From Sipunculus nudus (lineage: Eukaryota > Annelida > Sipuncula > Golfingiida > Sipunculidae), in the NCBI GenBank assembly GCA_026874595.1, contig CM049307.1, positions 44,462,362 to 44,526,361 of the forward strand: a stretch of 64,000 bases of DNA. The letters are read 5' to 3'. The notes under the pieces are model-generated. The model made no database searches, was not told where the DNA came from, and saw nothing but the letters and a program-made list of their open reading frames with translations. Positions 1 to 11,246 of the stretch are shown one piece after another; position 1 is the first letter of the stretch, and each line of letters opens with the position of its first letter. The position numbers were made by a program, and so were the translations under genes.

Positions 1-573
1 TTGGATCAGATGGAATTGACTGACGATATAACACTATAATTATAGGCATAATTAACTTAAGTATAGCTCAGTTAATTACATAGAAATTAGTGTTTTCTTT
101 GTCAAACGGCGACGTTGTCAACTTAAATGCAAGACTTGCATCTGAAGCATTTTATAACCGACTATGAAGTATCATGATGTATATTCATTGTATGTTAATA
201 TCATTTTCAATCGGACCTTAATATTTAAGTTGTGCTATTTAATTGATATAACATAATGTAAATTTATTTCATGTTAATTTCATTCACAACCAGACCTTAA
301 TATTTAATTTGTTTAATTTTTTCAAAGTATAGTGCTTCATAAGCCCTAGAGGCTGGATGTGTTACTATGTATGTTTAAATCTGAAAAACATGTACATGTT
401 GTACTTTAATAATAAACTACTACTACTACTACTATAATAATAGATAAGTTAATGCAAAAAAATAATTGAATGAACAAAAGTTTTGACGTGCGAGGAATAT
501 TTTAATTATTGTTTTAAAATAATATTTATAAATAAATTTTATTATATAATGTATGGCTCACCCTATATCAATA
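1..573 (+). repeat. AT-rich dispersed repeat unit, interrupted copy (left part)
   Basis: This stretch repeats sequence seen again at 4780-5000 and 5240-5490. Shared landmarks are TTGACTGACGATAT near the left edge, GCGAGGAATATT near 490, and GGCTCACCCTATATCA ending near 570. The unit stops abruptly at about 573, where an inserted element begins, and resumes at 2191. It has no credible ORF. A short TACTAC-type microsatellite lies near 416-432. Confidence 0.7.
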
Positions 574-2190
574 CAAGTGACCCAAGGGTCATGACGCTCA
601 GCTAACTAGGACAACATTCACAACAGGAATTTCAATCAATATCAATGCCAAATTTTGTAGGTGGTATCCCCATTCAACTTAAGCATAGCTCAGAGGATAT
701 GGGTAACAGAGACCTTTTTTCAGGTCTCCAAGGAAATTTTTGCCTTGTTAATATACAACCATGTCTTTGAAGGTCTCAAGAAAATGCATAAAAAGTTGAA
801 AAAAAATTAAGGTGGTGCCAACAGTGTGAAAGAACTGATAAAACACTCCATGATGAATGTGCATGCAAACAATCATGGTGAGGAATTAATATGTTGTTCA
901 GAAACTGGAGGTTTTATATAAAGTGCTTAATTATACTGAAGGGTACTTACAAACCCTAAAGCTCAAAGGATATGGATAACAGAGACCTAATTCCAGATTT
1001 CCAAGGAGATTTTTCATGGACGTGTCTGCATTTTAAATTAGAAGAATCTAGGTTGAATGGTTACATTTTGGACCCTGTTAACAGATAACTGCATCGTTGA
1101 AGGTCTCAAAATAGAGATAAAATGCATAAAAATTCGAAAAAAAAAATCCAGGTTGCACACCAGTCTACAGGAACTGATGAAATAGTCCTTTATGAATATG
1201 CATGCAAAAGGTCATGGTGATCAAAACATTAGTTGTTCAGATACTGGAGATTTGTAAAAAATCTTTTACTTATTCTTGGGGGGGGGGGGGGTACTTCGGA
1301 GCCCCGTACCTCATAGATTATGGGTAACAGAGGCCTAATTTCAGGTTTCCAAGGAGACTTTTCATGGATCGCCCTGCATGTCAAGAGAAAATATTCTAGG
1401 TCCAGTCGTTACGATTTGTGCCCTGTTAACAGATGACTGCATCTTAAGAGGTCTCGAAAAAAAGAGAAAAAAAATTCTTTACAAAATCGAAAAATACAGG
1501 TGGCGCCACCAGGCTGCAGAAACTGATGAAATATTCCATGATCAATAACCATGCAAAGAATCATGGTGATCAATGCAATAGTTGTTCAGATACTTGAGCT
1601 TTTGTATCAAATTTTACATTATTTTGGGGGTAATTCGGAGCCCCATAGTTTTAAGGTTATGGGTAACAGAAACCTAATTTCAGGTCCCCAAAGAGACATT
1701 ACATGGGCCTTCCTGCATGTCAAGAGAAAAGATTCTAGGTCCTGTTGTTACGATTTGTGCCCTGTTAACAAATGAACGCATCTTTTAAGGGTTTCGAAAA
1801 TAGAGAAAAAATCGTAAAAAATATAAAAAAAAAATACAGTTGCGCCACCAGTCTGCAAAATCGGATGAAACACCTCATGACCAATATCCTTGCAAAAAAT
1901 CATGGTGTTCAATGCATTAGTTTTTCAGATACGTGAGTTTTTGTATCAAATTTTCCATTATTCTGGGGGTACTTCGGAGCCCCATAGCTCGAAGAATATA
2001 GGTAACAGAGACCTAATTTCAGGTATCCAAGGAGATTTATTTATGGACCTCCCAGGATGTCAAGTAAGAAGATCGTGGTTTATTGTTTACGAGCTTGGTT
2101 AACTGACGGACAGGCGAACAGACAGACAGGCGGACGCCGGACAAAGGGTGATCGCTATAGCGATCGCTTTCAGTCAGCTGAGCTAACAAA
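574..2190 (-). mobile_element. Non-autonomous pearl/Helitron-like element with internal tandem repeats
   Basis: The segment interrupts a repeat whose uninterrupted form is present at about 4990 and 5475, so both borders are seen directly. The core consists of about five degenerate tandem units; the landmark GGTAACAGAGACC recurs near 701, 974, 1322, 1661 and 2000, a period of about 340 bp. Read on the minus strand, one end begins TTAGCTCAGCTGACTG and passes through a GCGATCGCTATAGCGATCGC-like palindrome and Pyr/CCG-rich sequence. The other end finishes with the hairpin TGACCCTTGGGTCA followed by CTTG. No clear target duplication is visible. Central tandem repeats between short structured ends, without a target duplication, is the architecture described for bivalve pearl/Helitron-like elements. 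Family assignment is inference. The ORFs inside are shadows of the repeat. Confidence 0.65.
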
Positions 2191-2260
2191 AGCAGGCTCG
2201 ATTTTTTTTTATGCCGTTCATGGTTTAATCTTTATATTAATAGCGTAAGGCGATTTTTGT
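2191..2260 (+). repeat. AT-rich dispersed repeat unit, right part after the insertion
   Basis: The sequence AGCAGGCTC followed by a T-run and TGGTTTAAT continues the unit interrupted at 573. It matches the sequence following ATATCAATA at 4995-5035 and 5480-5520. Confidence 0.65.
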
Positions 2261-3534
2261 AAATTTCCGTACGACCGTACGGATTGCCCTGATTTTCGAC
2301 ACGCATATGCTCCAGGTTTGTCCGAAGAGATTCCACCCTTTTTTTGCAGTATTTGCGTATCACGTGCATAATTAATCATTTTAATATTTGCTCCTCGTGG
2401 GCGCCTCTTTACTTTTTGATCTTTGGCCCGAACACAATGGCAAAAGAGGGTGTGATCGCGGGACAGAGTTTTACCACGGGAGCCCTATACGGGGTTTTCG
2501 TACTTTTGCATGCGGTCACCGGCCCAAAATAATCCCCCTTGGTGATCCCTTCTCAAAAGAAAACCTCCGAGCGGGGGCACATGGAGATCTCATAAGGAAA
2601 TGATCAAAAGGGGGATCTTTGAAAGAATCATAATTACCCGAATGGTAGTGCTTGGGCGGAGAAAGGATAAAGGGAGGGAAGAGGGCTGTAATCAGGTGCT
2701 GATCCAGAAAATCGAAAAAAAAGGGGGCGGGGGGCGGGGGTTGGGTTGGTTGCGCAAATATTTCGTTGGTAATTAAGAAAGCTTAAGTTATATATATAAA
2801 TATATATATTATTATGAACCATGTTAATTACAACTACACGAGGAAGGGTATGAGAGGGGGTAACCCCCTTCCATATGGGAAAATATTTGAATACCAAGGA
2901 GGACATTAGAGGGAATTATTCCAAAAAAAGCATATGAGGATTTTCTGTTCCTCAGGAATTGCATAATGTAGTCGAACGGTACATGGGATCAATATTTCAT
3001 ATTTATATTTCTTCTAACGTATGATATAAAATTTAAGTTGTTTTCAACATGCAATGTGAAAGGCGATAAGGTGCGTCCATGTTAATAATTTGTTATATAT
3101 TATCTCTTAAATGTAATGTTTGGGTTAAGATTGTTGAAGTCTGATGCTGAACTTGACATTGTACTGTGGTTTGTTGTGTCGAAAGCTTACAAGACTTAAG
3201 AGAGCACACATCGTGAGTTCGAGTGTCAACAGGGAAGGCTTGAGATTGTTCAGGGTCAACCCTGACCAGGGCCTGGCGCTCTGTTCTGCGGCTGTTTATA
3301 AATATTCTCGACTAATGAATTTGAAAGTAATAAATGGTGGATAACTTAAAGAAAAACTGACTACTAATTGATAAAAGATGGAAACCTAAAAAAATGAAAA
3401 GGAATCACAAAAATTGGGATAATAAATAGGTAAAATGAGAGATATTGCAGCTCAGTGCATGTGGAGGTGCCTGCCGCGGGTGTCCCCTCAGGATCCGCAA
3501 CTGGTACTATATAGCAAAACAATTAAATGCATAT
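2261..3534. other. No gene recognised
   Basis: Only short ORFs without recognisable domains are present. ACCGTACGGATTGCC near 2272 recurs near 4288, so this is also repeat-derived. A (TA)n run lies near 2791-2812. A tRNA-like SINE remnant is described separately. Confidence 0.5.
3175..3345 (+). mobile_element. Possible tRNA-derived SINE remnant
   Basis: The segment contains AGAGAGCACACATCGTGAGTTCGAGTG. The part GTGAGTTCGAGTG resembles a Pol III B box and is followed by a GGCGCTCTG-like stretch as in the clearer SINEs at 46.2 and 50.5 kb. The A box is not convincing. Confidence 0.3.
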
Positions 3535-3606
3535 ATGTGTGTGTGTGTGGGTGTGTGTGTGAGGGTGTGTGTGTGTGTGTGTGTGTGTGTTCGGTGTGTG
3601 GGTGGG
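3535..3606. repeat. (GT)n microsatellite
   Basis: Imperfect GT dinucleotide tract with GGG interruptions. It generates the Cys/Val-rich ORFs seen over it, which are not genes. Confidence 0.95.
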
Positions 3607-3769
3607 TATGTATTGCACCTCACAATAATTCAACACAACATACACTTTTAATTCCAAGTAGAAATATCAGTTGCACAACAGAAATAAATAACAATTTGGA
3701 AGGATCAAACATAATGAAATACTTAAGTCCCAAATATGCGGATACAAGTGACTGTGTTTCAAAATAATT

Positions 3770-4135
3770 TAATCATGGTCAAAGACAAAGTGAAATTCCG
3801 AGGGAACGGCGAGTACTGGGTGCAACCGGGGTTGGGGGGTCACTACGCTCCTGTAGTGAATGCATTGACTGTCTCACTGGAAAACATTGGCTCAGCTTTC
3901 AAACAGGAATGGTCTCTGGGGATGCGTGGTATTTATAAAAAATATAGAGCCATTATATGATAATACTACCATTAACTTCTGCGCAGCAGGATTGCACGAC
4001 TATGTGAGTGCTCATTTTTTTGTGCGTGACAACGCGAATGCAATTATCGAGAGCACATCTCAGCGCTACTGTCCTACCAAAATAACAGGTTTCTTTACTG
4101 GCGGAATGACGGGCTTGGAGGGCAACTTTAAATAG
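3770..4135 (+). pseudogene. Frameshifted ORF relic of unrecognised family
   Basis: Two adjacent open frames look like one protein broken by a single frameshift. The first frame runs from about 3770 to 3960 and includes EYWVQPGLGGHYAPVVNAL and SAFKQEWSLGMRG. It shifts by one at the A-run 3937-3942 into a second frame that continues with NIEPLYDNTTINFCAAG and ends with FFTGGMTGLEGNFK and a stop at 4135. The composition (Gly, aromatic and Cys residues, moderate GC) is unlike the surrounding AT-rich DNA, which argues for former coding sequence. About 120 residues remain and I do not recognise the family. It could be a last exon whose frameshift is a sequencing error at the A-run, or a dead fragment. 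No start or upstream exon was found. Confidence 0.4.
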
Positions 4136-4452
4136 CGATGTTCAACATAATATATTTTAATATAAAAATGATTTAATTTATCATATAACTTCTCCGAAAA
4201 ACTCCAGCCAATTTCTTGGCTCCAGTAAGGTTTTAATGCATAACACCATACATATAATGGATCAATATATTAAAATATAGATAACACCGTACGGATTGCC
4301 GTGGTTTTCGAGGTCAATATGACATTCCACCATTCGTACCGGAACATATTTTTCCAGGTCATTCAAACTCTGACAAAAGGTCAACTCAAAGACAAAACAC
4401 TTACACACCAAATAGCGTCTTCAAAGAGTTCTTATGACGGTAACATTGTAAA

Positions 4453-4486
4453 ACCAAGGAGGTTACAGACCTGTAACCTCCTTGGT
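4453..4486. repeat. Near-perfect palindrome, 16-bp arms
   Basis: ACCAAGGAGGTTACAG at 4453-4468 is followed by AC and then its exact reverse complement at 4471-4486. The 2-nt centre allows a cruciform or hairpin. Origin unknown. Confidence 0.9.
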
Positions 4487-4582
4487 ACTATCAAGACATT
4501 CAACCATGAAAGATTATTTGACATCAGAACTAACTGCTCGTCCCAAGCCGTGCGTAGCACGTGTAATTGCTAGTATTGATAA

Positions 4583-5560
4583 AAATTGTAGCCATTTGCT
4601 TCAATTCAATTGATTTATTTTGTTTTTCAAATCTATAAAAAGTAAGCTAATGCATGAGATGGGATGATTTTATATGGAGAGTTTTTGGTTTTGCGATTTT
4701 CTCTCAATATGACTTTGGCCTGAAGAACATACAGAATTTCAAACATTTTTCATTTACCCGTCTAATAATATATTTTGGAACAGATGGTATTGACTGACGA
4801 TATGACACTACAATAAGGCATAATTTACTTAAGTACTGATTAGTAAACTACATATAATAAAAGAAAAGTTCATGCAAAAAATAAATGAATGAACAAAAGT
4901 TTTGATATGCGAGGAATATTATTGTTATTGTTTTAATACAATATTTATAAGTATAATTAATTATACAAGGTATGGCTCACCCTATATCAATAAAAAGCAG
5001 GCTCCATTTTTTTTAATACCGTTGATGGTTTAATATTAAAAAAAATTGTAGCAATTTTGCTTAATTCTGTTGATTAAATTTGTTTTTCATATCTAAAAAA
5101 CAGTAAGCTAATGCATGAGATGGAATGTTTTTATATGGAGGGACTTAGGTTTTACGATTTTCTCTCAATATAACTTTGGCCTGGAGGTCATATAGAATTT
5201 CACACATTTTTCATTTACCCAGCTAATAATATATTTTGGATAAGATGGAATTGACTGACGATATGACATTTTAATTATAGGCATAATTAACTTAAGTATA
5301 GTTCAGTTAACTACATATAATGATAGAAAAGTTCATGCAAAATTTTTTTTCTTTTTTTTTTTAAATTTATTGATGAACAATAGTTTTGATGTGCGAGGAA
5401 TATTTTTATTATTGTTTTAACACAATAATTATAAGTATAATTAATTATATAATGTATGGCTCACCCTATATCAATATAAAGCAGGCTCCATTTTTTCAAT
5501 ACCATTGATGGTTTAATATTAATAAAAATTGTAGCAATTTGCTTTAATTCAGTTGATTAA
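4583..5560 (+). repeat. Tandem pair of the AT-rich dispersed unit
   Basis: Two copies of a unit of about 460-485 bp begin near 4583 and 5041, with a third partial start near 5526. Shared landmarks are AAAATTGTAGC, GCTAATGCATGAGATGG, TTGACTGACGATATGACA and GGCTCACCCTATATCAATA. Both copies hold the empty site corresponding to the insertion at 574-2190. Confidence 0.85.
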
Positions 5561-7919
5561 ATTTGTTTTTTTTATTTTATTTTTTTTTTTTTATTTCAAT
5601 TGTCCTGTACTGTGCCACGCCTGCCGTTGTCACTCAACTGTCTTTCTTAGAGTAATGAAATTTCAGTGAAGCGCAATATACACAAATGCAAGCCAAGTGC
5701 AGAATCGAGCGTTTGTTTAACTGTTTTACTGAAGCAGTATACAACTGTCACAAATAATTGGACCTTTAAAATGGTACGTCAGCTTAATTGGGAATTCCGT
5801 AAGATGGGCTTTATTTTTGTACCTAACGATCCAGATGTTTTTCTTTATATCTCGGTTTATACTACAAGAACGAGCAGTAATTTCGGTCCCTCGTCAGACC
5901 GACGAGACAGAGAACATGGTCACCATGAAGGGAAGAGGTAGGTCCTTCTTTAGGGGTAACTTTATTTGTACCTAGATGAATAAGATTACATTTTGTTCTC
6001 ATTGGGCTGAGCAGATTTGGCTAGCTAAACTATTTCAGAATAAGAATAGGTTTTTCGTTTTAGGGATACTGGATGATAAAAAAAATAAAAGGCAGAAATA
6101 TTAATAAAAATATTAAAATGACTGTTGTAAACAGACGGGAAAAATGAGAGAAAAAATAAAAGAGAGAGAAGGAAGAGATAGAGTGGTTCTTTGAATGTGA
6201 ATCTTTTAATAAAACCTTAGCTTCTGGACCCCCTGAATATCTGTCCATGGATCGGGGGGGGGGGTCTTACGTAACCCTCTAACCCCCTACCCCCTACCCC
6301 ATCTCCTGAATCCGGCCCTGACATCTTATTGGCACTTACCGAAATATCAACAGGGTATATAATTCAGCGTTCAGTTGACCCCTATTTGTGTGGTGGAAAT
6401 TTTTGATTTAAGCAGTTCTGAAATATGTGTCCGTCCCATACTGAATATCCACTCTATTGCCCATGAACGAGGTAAAACTTGAATACAAGATATTCAACTG
6501 ACCTGAGGACGGGGTCTATTGGTGCGTTTGATAAACACCATTATTGTAATTACAGAAACTGCTAAGGATATTATGAGCAAATTCTTTCGGCAAGATTAAA
6601 ATATAGGCTGAAAAACAAAAAAAAAAAAAAAACAGTTGGTCGATAAATCATGTTTTAATTGCGTATAAAATGAGACCAGTGGTGCGGTATATTTTGGATC
6701 TTCTAGGTCAGGATCGAGAAAGACCAGGACAGTCCAAGGAGTATTTCCTCGACAAAATTTGGGAAACATTTATATATATTGTGGTGCCCATCCACACTCA
6801 GAAAGGTTACATAAAGCTGCCTTTGCACACGGATGATTGTGAGAAGGAACATTAGAATAAAAGACACAAGTCTGATAGTTATAGTAAGGATGGAACAAAT
6901 TCATATATATTCATATATTCATTGTTAAATCCGATATTGAAAAAGCAGGGCAAATGTTTCAATTTATGTATCGATTACATAAATTGTCCTTGACTTCCCA
7001 TTGAGTAATTGAGCATAGAGGGGTCTCCGTCGCGCCTACCCACCCTTCCAGCCTAATACGTCTCTATTTAGTATTGACGTCCTTCTGTGGATGTTACCCG
7101 AAAATCATTTGATGTTTTTGTCCTGATAGCTATGTTACTTTAGTGGTTAGCTTAACTACTTGTTCGTGGTTAACCTTTATGTCGAAGTTCAGCAGATAAA
7201 ATATAAATAAAAAAAAATGCAAGTGTCATATTATAAATTTAAATACATCGCACTTGGTAATTGGCTCAGAGTGTCTTTCATATTTGGCTAGGTGTCATAT
7301 ATATTGTTCAAAGATGAAATACAGCATATCCGGATGTTGAAAACGGACATGCTGATTAATGAAAGTATACATCTTAATGCATAACTACATTTTCTCTAGA
7401 TCATATTGTGGATGTTCGATAATTGTGAAATATTTCTAAATAAAGCCATGGGTTTAAACAAGGTAGAACTAAAATAGCGAGTTGGAAACAGATCATTAAA
7501 AAATAGTTGTGAGTTCATAAAGGGCGCAGGATCACGTTGGCACCAAATTATTGTGCATCCAACTTTAAAAACTTCCTCATATAAAATCTTTCATCTGTCA
7601 CACATACCTCATTATGCAGTGCATTACGTTGAAGAATTCTCATGGGGTTTATGCGTGGTTTCCAAAATGTGACAAACATTAATCTCAATTTGAAGATTTT
7701 CCCATCGCGACAGACAGCTAAACCCTTCGCTGGGATGTAAGGAAAGAAAACTTATGTGCTGCGCATGACTACCTTTTATGAGTGGTCTGAGCAATTAAAT
7801 CTTGAAAAATCGTTTGGCGTAAAATGTAAATTTTATCTTGTTATGTCAACACGCTGGCCCGAACATGTGGCTGTCTAGTGTTATCCTATTTACTTTTCTA
7901 CAATTTTCAAATATATTTT
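5561..7919. other. No gene recognised
   Basis: AT-rich sequence with a few short ORFs. The frame 5666-5941 reads VRQLNWEFRKMGFIFV and ends just before AAGAG|GTAGGT, a donor-like site, but no matching exon or domain could be found. Poly-G lies at 6256-6265 and poly-A at 6617-6632. Confidence 0.4.
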
Positions 7920-8280
7920 TGATATCTTCACAAATGCGGTTGTCTGTTAACAGGGGACAACCCGTAACCATTAGACCTAGAATCTACTTATTTGACATCC
8001 AGGGAGATCTTCAAAAATGGGGTTGTCTGTTAACAGGGGACAACCCGTAACCAACAATAATGCATTGATCATCATGATTTTTTGCTAGCATATTTACCAT
8101 GGAGAGTTTTACAAGTCCCTGCAGACTGGTTGCGCCACCCGGATTTTTTTTAATAAATATTTGAACCTTAGTTACTGGGCATGAAAGATGATACGACCTA
8201 CTTTAACTTAATTGCTTGTGTAAGGAAAGATTGTCAACTTGTCAGTCGGCTGAGCGTCATAACCCACGACTCACTTTTTA
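7920..8280 (+). mobile_element. Second relic of the pearl/Helitron-like family
   Basis: This segment carries, in reverse orientation relative to 574-2190, the same internal unit (CCCTGCAGACTGGTTGCGCCACC, ATCATGATTTTTTGC). It ends with GGCTGAGCGTCAT followed by a degraded hairpin near 8250-8275, as expected for the same 3' end. A direct repeat of GTTGTCTGTTAACAGGGG at about 7940 and 8023 lies inside. The family name is inference. Confidence 0.5.
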
Positions 8281-8611
8281 AACACACTATCAGTTTGTGC
8301 GAATGTTGGCAAAAGTTCTTTTTTTTTTTTTAATTTTTCTTTTCATATTTGTGTATAAAGGGTCGAAGTTACAATATACGAAAAAGTATGTCGAGAATAC
8401 ACAATACATATACATATATACATACATGTAACAATACTTCGCATTCAGTTTATAATATAATGTTTTTAAATAACCAACCATACAACTGTTACACATAAGT
8501 ATATAATAACATTCGGCAAATACTGCTGTTACAAAATTTACTTATTTATTTATTAGAAGGGAGTAGGCCACCTATTCTCTCTACCCGAATTTAGTCTTTC
8601 AAAGACGCTTG

Positions 8612-8614
<3 letters not shown>

Positions 8615-8674
<60 letters not shown>
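8615..8674. repeat. (GA)n microsatellite
   Basis: About 60 bp of GA dinucleotides with one AAA interruption, 0.5 kb upstream of the kringle gene. Confidence 0.95.
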
Positions 8675-9113
8675 CTGATTGGACAATAACAGTAAAGGTA
8701 ATATTTGAACCTCAAGGTTTCTAATGTTATATTCACATCATTTGTTTCCCCCCATGTCTCCTACCCAAATCGAACAGTTTTCCAAGTGCTTCAAATGACG
8801 TGAACTTCCAAAGAATATTAATGTTGTTGACTTGTAGTGTACGCATAGCTTATTTCCCCTTTCATAAATCCTGTAATTACTTACCTGTTTTCTGCCAATT
8901 TAATAATAGATATAATTAGGATCATGCTTCAAATTCTCAAGAATGTTACCTGGAGTGAACGAAGTCTAATTAACTTCTCGTTTACCTTGAGATTAAGCCA
9001 ATACAGATAATGACAGGAGAAATGCCGTTTCATTTTTACGCCGATTTGTCGCAGGGAAAATGAAGCAAATAAAATCATTTCACTATTCTTGGTTGATCAC
9101 ACAAGCCTGTTCA

Positions 9114-9121
9114 TATATATC
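9114..9121 (+). promoter_or_regulatory. Possible TATA element of the kringle gene
   Basis: TATATATC lies about 70 bp upstream of the first exon's ATG, a plausible spacing. AT-rich background makes chance occurrence likely. Confidence 0.25.
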
Positions 9122-9187
9122 AAACGGAAGAGAGCTGGTCATAGATAAACTGATTTTCATGCGTGATTATGGAAGTATGCGTATGTC

Positions 9188-9323
9188 ATGTCAGTAATAA
9201 TGATATTCAAACAGACTGTCAAGGGGATTGTATGGTTGATAGTTTTGATTTCTATGCCTCTTTACACAGGTTTGGTGTGCGTTTTGGTTCTTCTTTCGCT
9301 TGTTGGAACTTGCATGTCACAAG
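9188..9323 (+). CDS. Kringle gene exon 1: signal peptide
   Basis: ATG at 9188; the frame ends at the strong donor CAAG|GTAATC, phase 1. The hydrophobic run [14 protein letters not shown] is the signal core and cleavage is expected before or near MSQ. Starting at the in-frame ATG at 9254 would give a compact 23-residue leader, so the true start is uncertain. Confidence 0.7.
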
Positions 9324-11193
9324 GTAATCCATGTGGACTAAATACACTTTATTCGGTATTCCTTAGAATTATAATTGGCAGATTTGATACTGATATTTCG
9401 TATTCTCGCATAATGCGATGGTTACAATATTTACAAATGCAACAATTGGCTCTCCTCGTTAACTGTATTTATAACATTTTTATTCGGACTGTCCTAGTAC
9501 AAAGATAACATATAATAATGACTGTTGTTATAATATATTTGGTACAGTTTCCTATATATCTATACATATCCATGTCGTAACCATAGTAACACTATGGAAA
9601 TTATTTCTAAAGGCTGCATATTCTCAGCAAGAGGAAAAGAATATTCCGGAAACAAGGACACCACAGTGTCCGGGAGGAAGTGTGTACGATGGGACAGCCG
9701 GCCGCTCCCAGAAAACATCACCGACGCGGACTTCCCTGACGTTGATCTTCAGGAGGCCGGCAGCTTCTGTAGGAACCCGAATAACGCTGAAGATGGCCCG
9801 TGGTGTTATACAGGCCAGGGTCAGACCTCCGAAACGTGTGGTTTAAATCGATGTGGTAATGTTCCGAAATACATTATCGTCATGGATTAACAATGGCAAA
9901 CACTCATTGATTCATATAAACTAATACAAATAATATTACCCTGTTAGATGTTAAAATGGCCTGTCAGTGTATGTATATACATATATAGATATAATATAAA
10001 TATATATATATAAAGAGAACCTATGTTCATGGAACACATAAAGGCATTTTGTTTGCGATATTTGTATATCCGTACCGCTGAATGCTTGGAATGATATATA
10101 AAGTTTTGATAGGGTCATCAAACAGTATTAGTTTGGTTTCTTCTCTACATATTTTTCATATTTTTAATTTTAGATTATATGGCCGTCTTAAAGGACATCA
10201 TGCACCTGTTTCAAATCTAAAACACTGCCAGACGCTTTGTCAAAAGTTTGATGATTATTTTTTTTTCGGTTTCAATATTTGAATATTTGAATACACTTGA
10301 GATTTGAGTGATTTCGTAATTATTTACCTTTTCAAATTACTACACTGAAGCTTATTTTTAAATTATTCTGTACCTCCAGTTTTTGGAATGCTTGACAGAT
10401 GTCTTTTTGCGATTTACGGATTATCAGAAATTTACTGGGCTATTTCACGATTATTTTTATTACTTTTCTGTTTTCCAATATGCCATATAACCCTTAGATT
10501 TGGAATCATTGCCGGTGGTTGATTTGATTTGACATTAAAAACTGATTTCTGCTTTTAATTATTTATTTATTTTTCTCTTTTCATTTCTAATTTTTTCAGG
10601 GGTCACTGGCAAGTAAAGAGTGTCATTTCCTTCCTATATTTTCTCAATTATTTTCAGAATGTCTGACTACACTAGATGGTAAAACGTATACCGGGAAGAT
10701 CAACAGGACAGTGACGGGTAAAAGTTGCCAGCATTGGCTCTTGAACACCCCTCATAACCACACGCGCCACGGAGATCACAAGTTCCCGGACAGAACCGAG
10801 GCCGAGGCCGCTAACTACTGTAGAAACCCTGACAAGCTGGGCGGGGGACCCTGGTGTTATACAACAGACCCCTCAACACGCTGGGAGGCCTGCCCAATCC
10901 CTGAATGTGGTAATTATCTATATACAGCCTAAGAAACTTGTTTATGCGTGTATCAGATATTCACTATGATAGAAAAAGCAGACCTGAACGTACCATTAAT
11001 ATTTTGTTGTGAATATATGGCGTAACAGAAATATGCAGTGAGATCCTATCATCCCAATATTCTGGTAAAGTAGTCATGCATGTAGTCATGAGTGAGACAC
11101 ACATACAAATATATATATAAACTAAGAGGTAGTAAATTGCTGTTTGAGCAAAACTACCTAGTACAGCAGTATATATGTCTTACCAACAATAGC

Positions 11194-11246
<53 letters not shown>

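Noticed and set aside
3435-3767. Cys/Val-rich 110-codon ORF
   Set aside because: It is created by the GT microsatellite.
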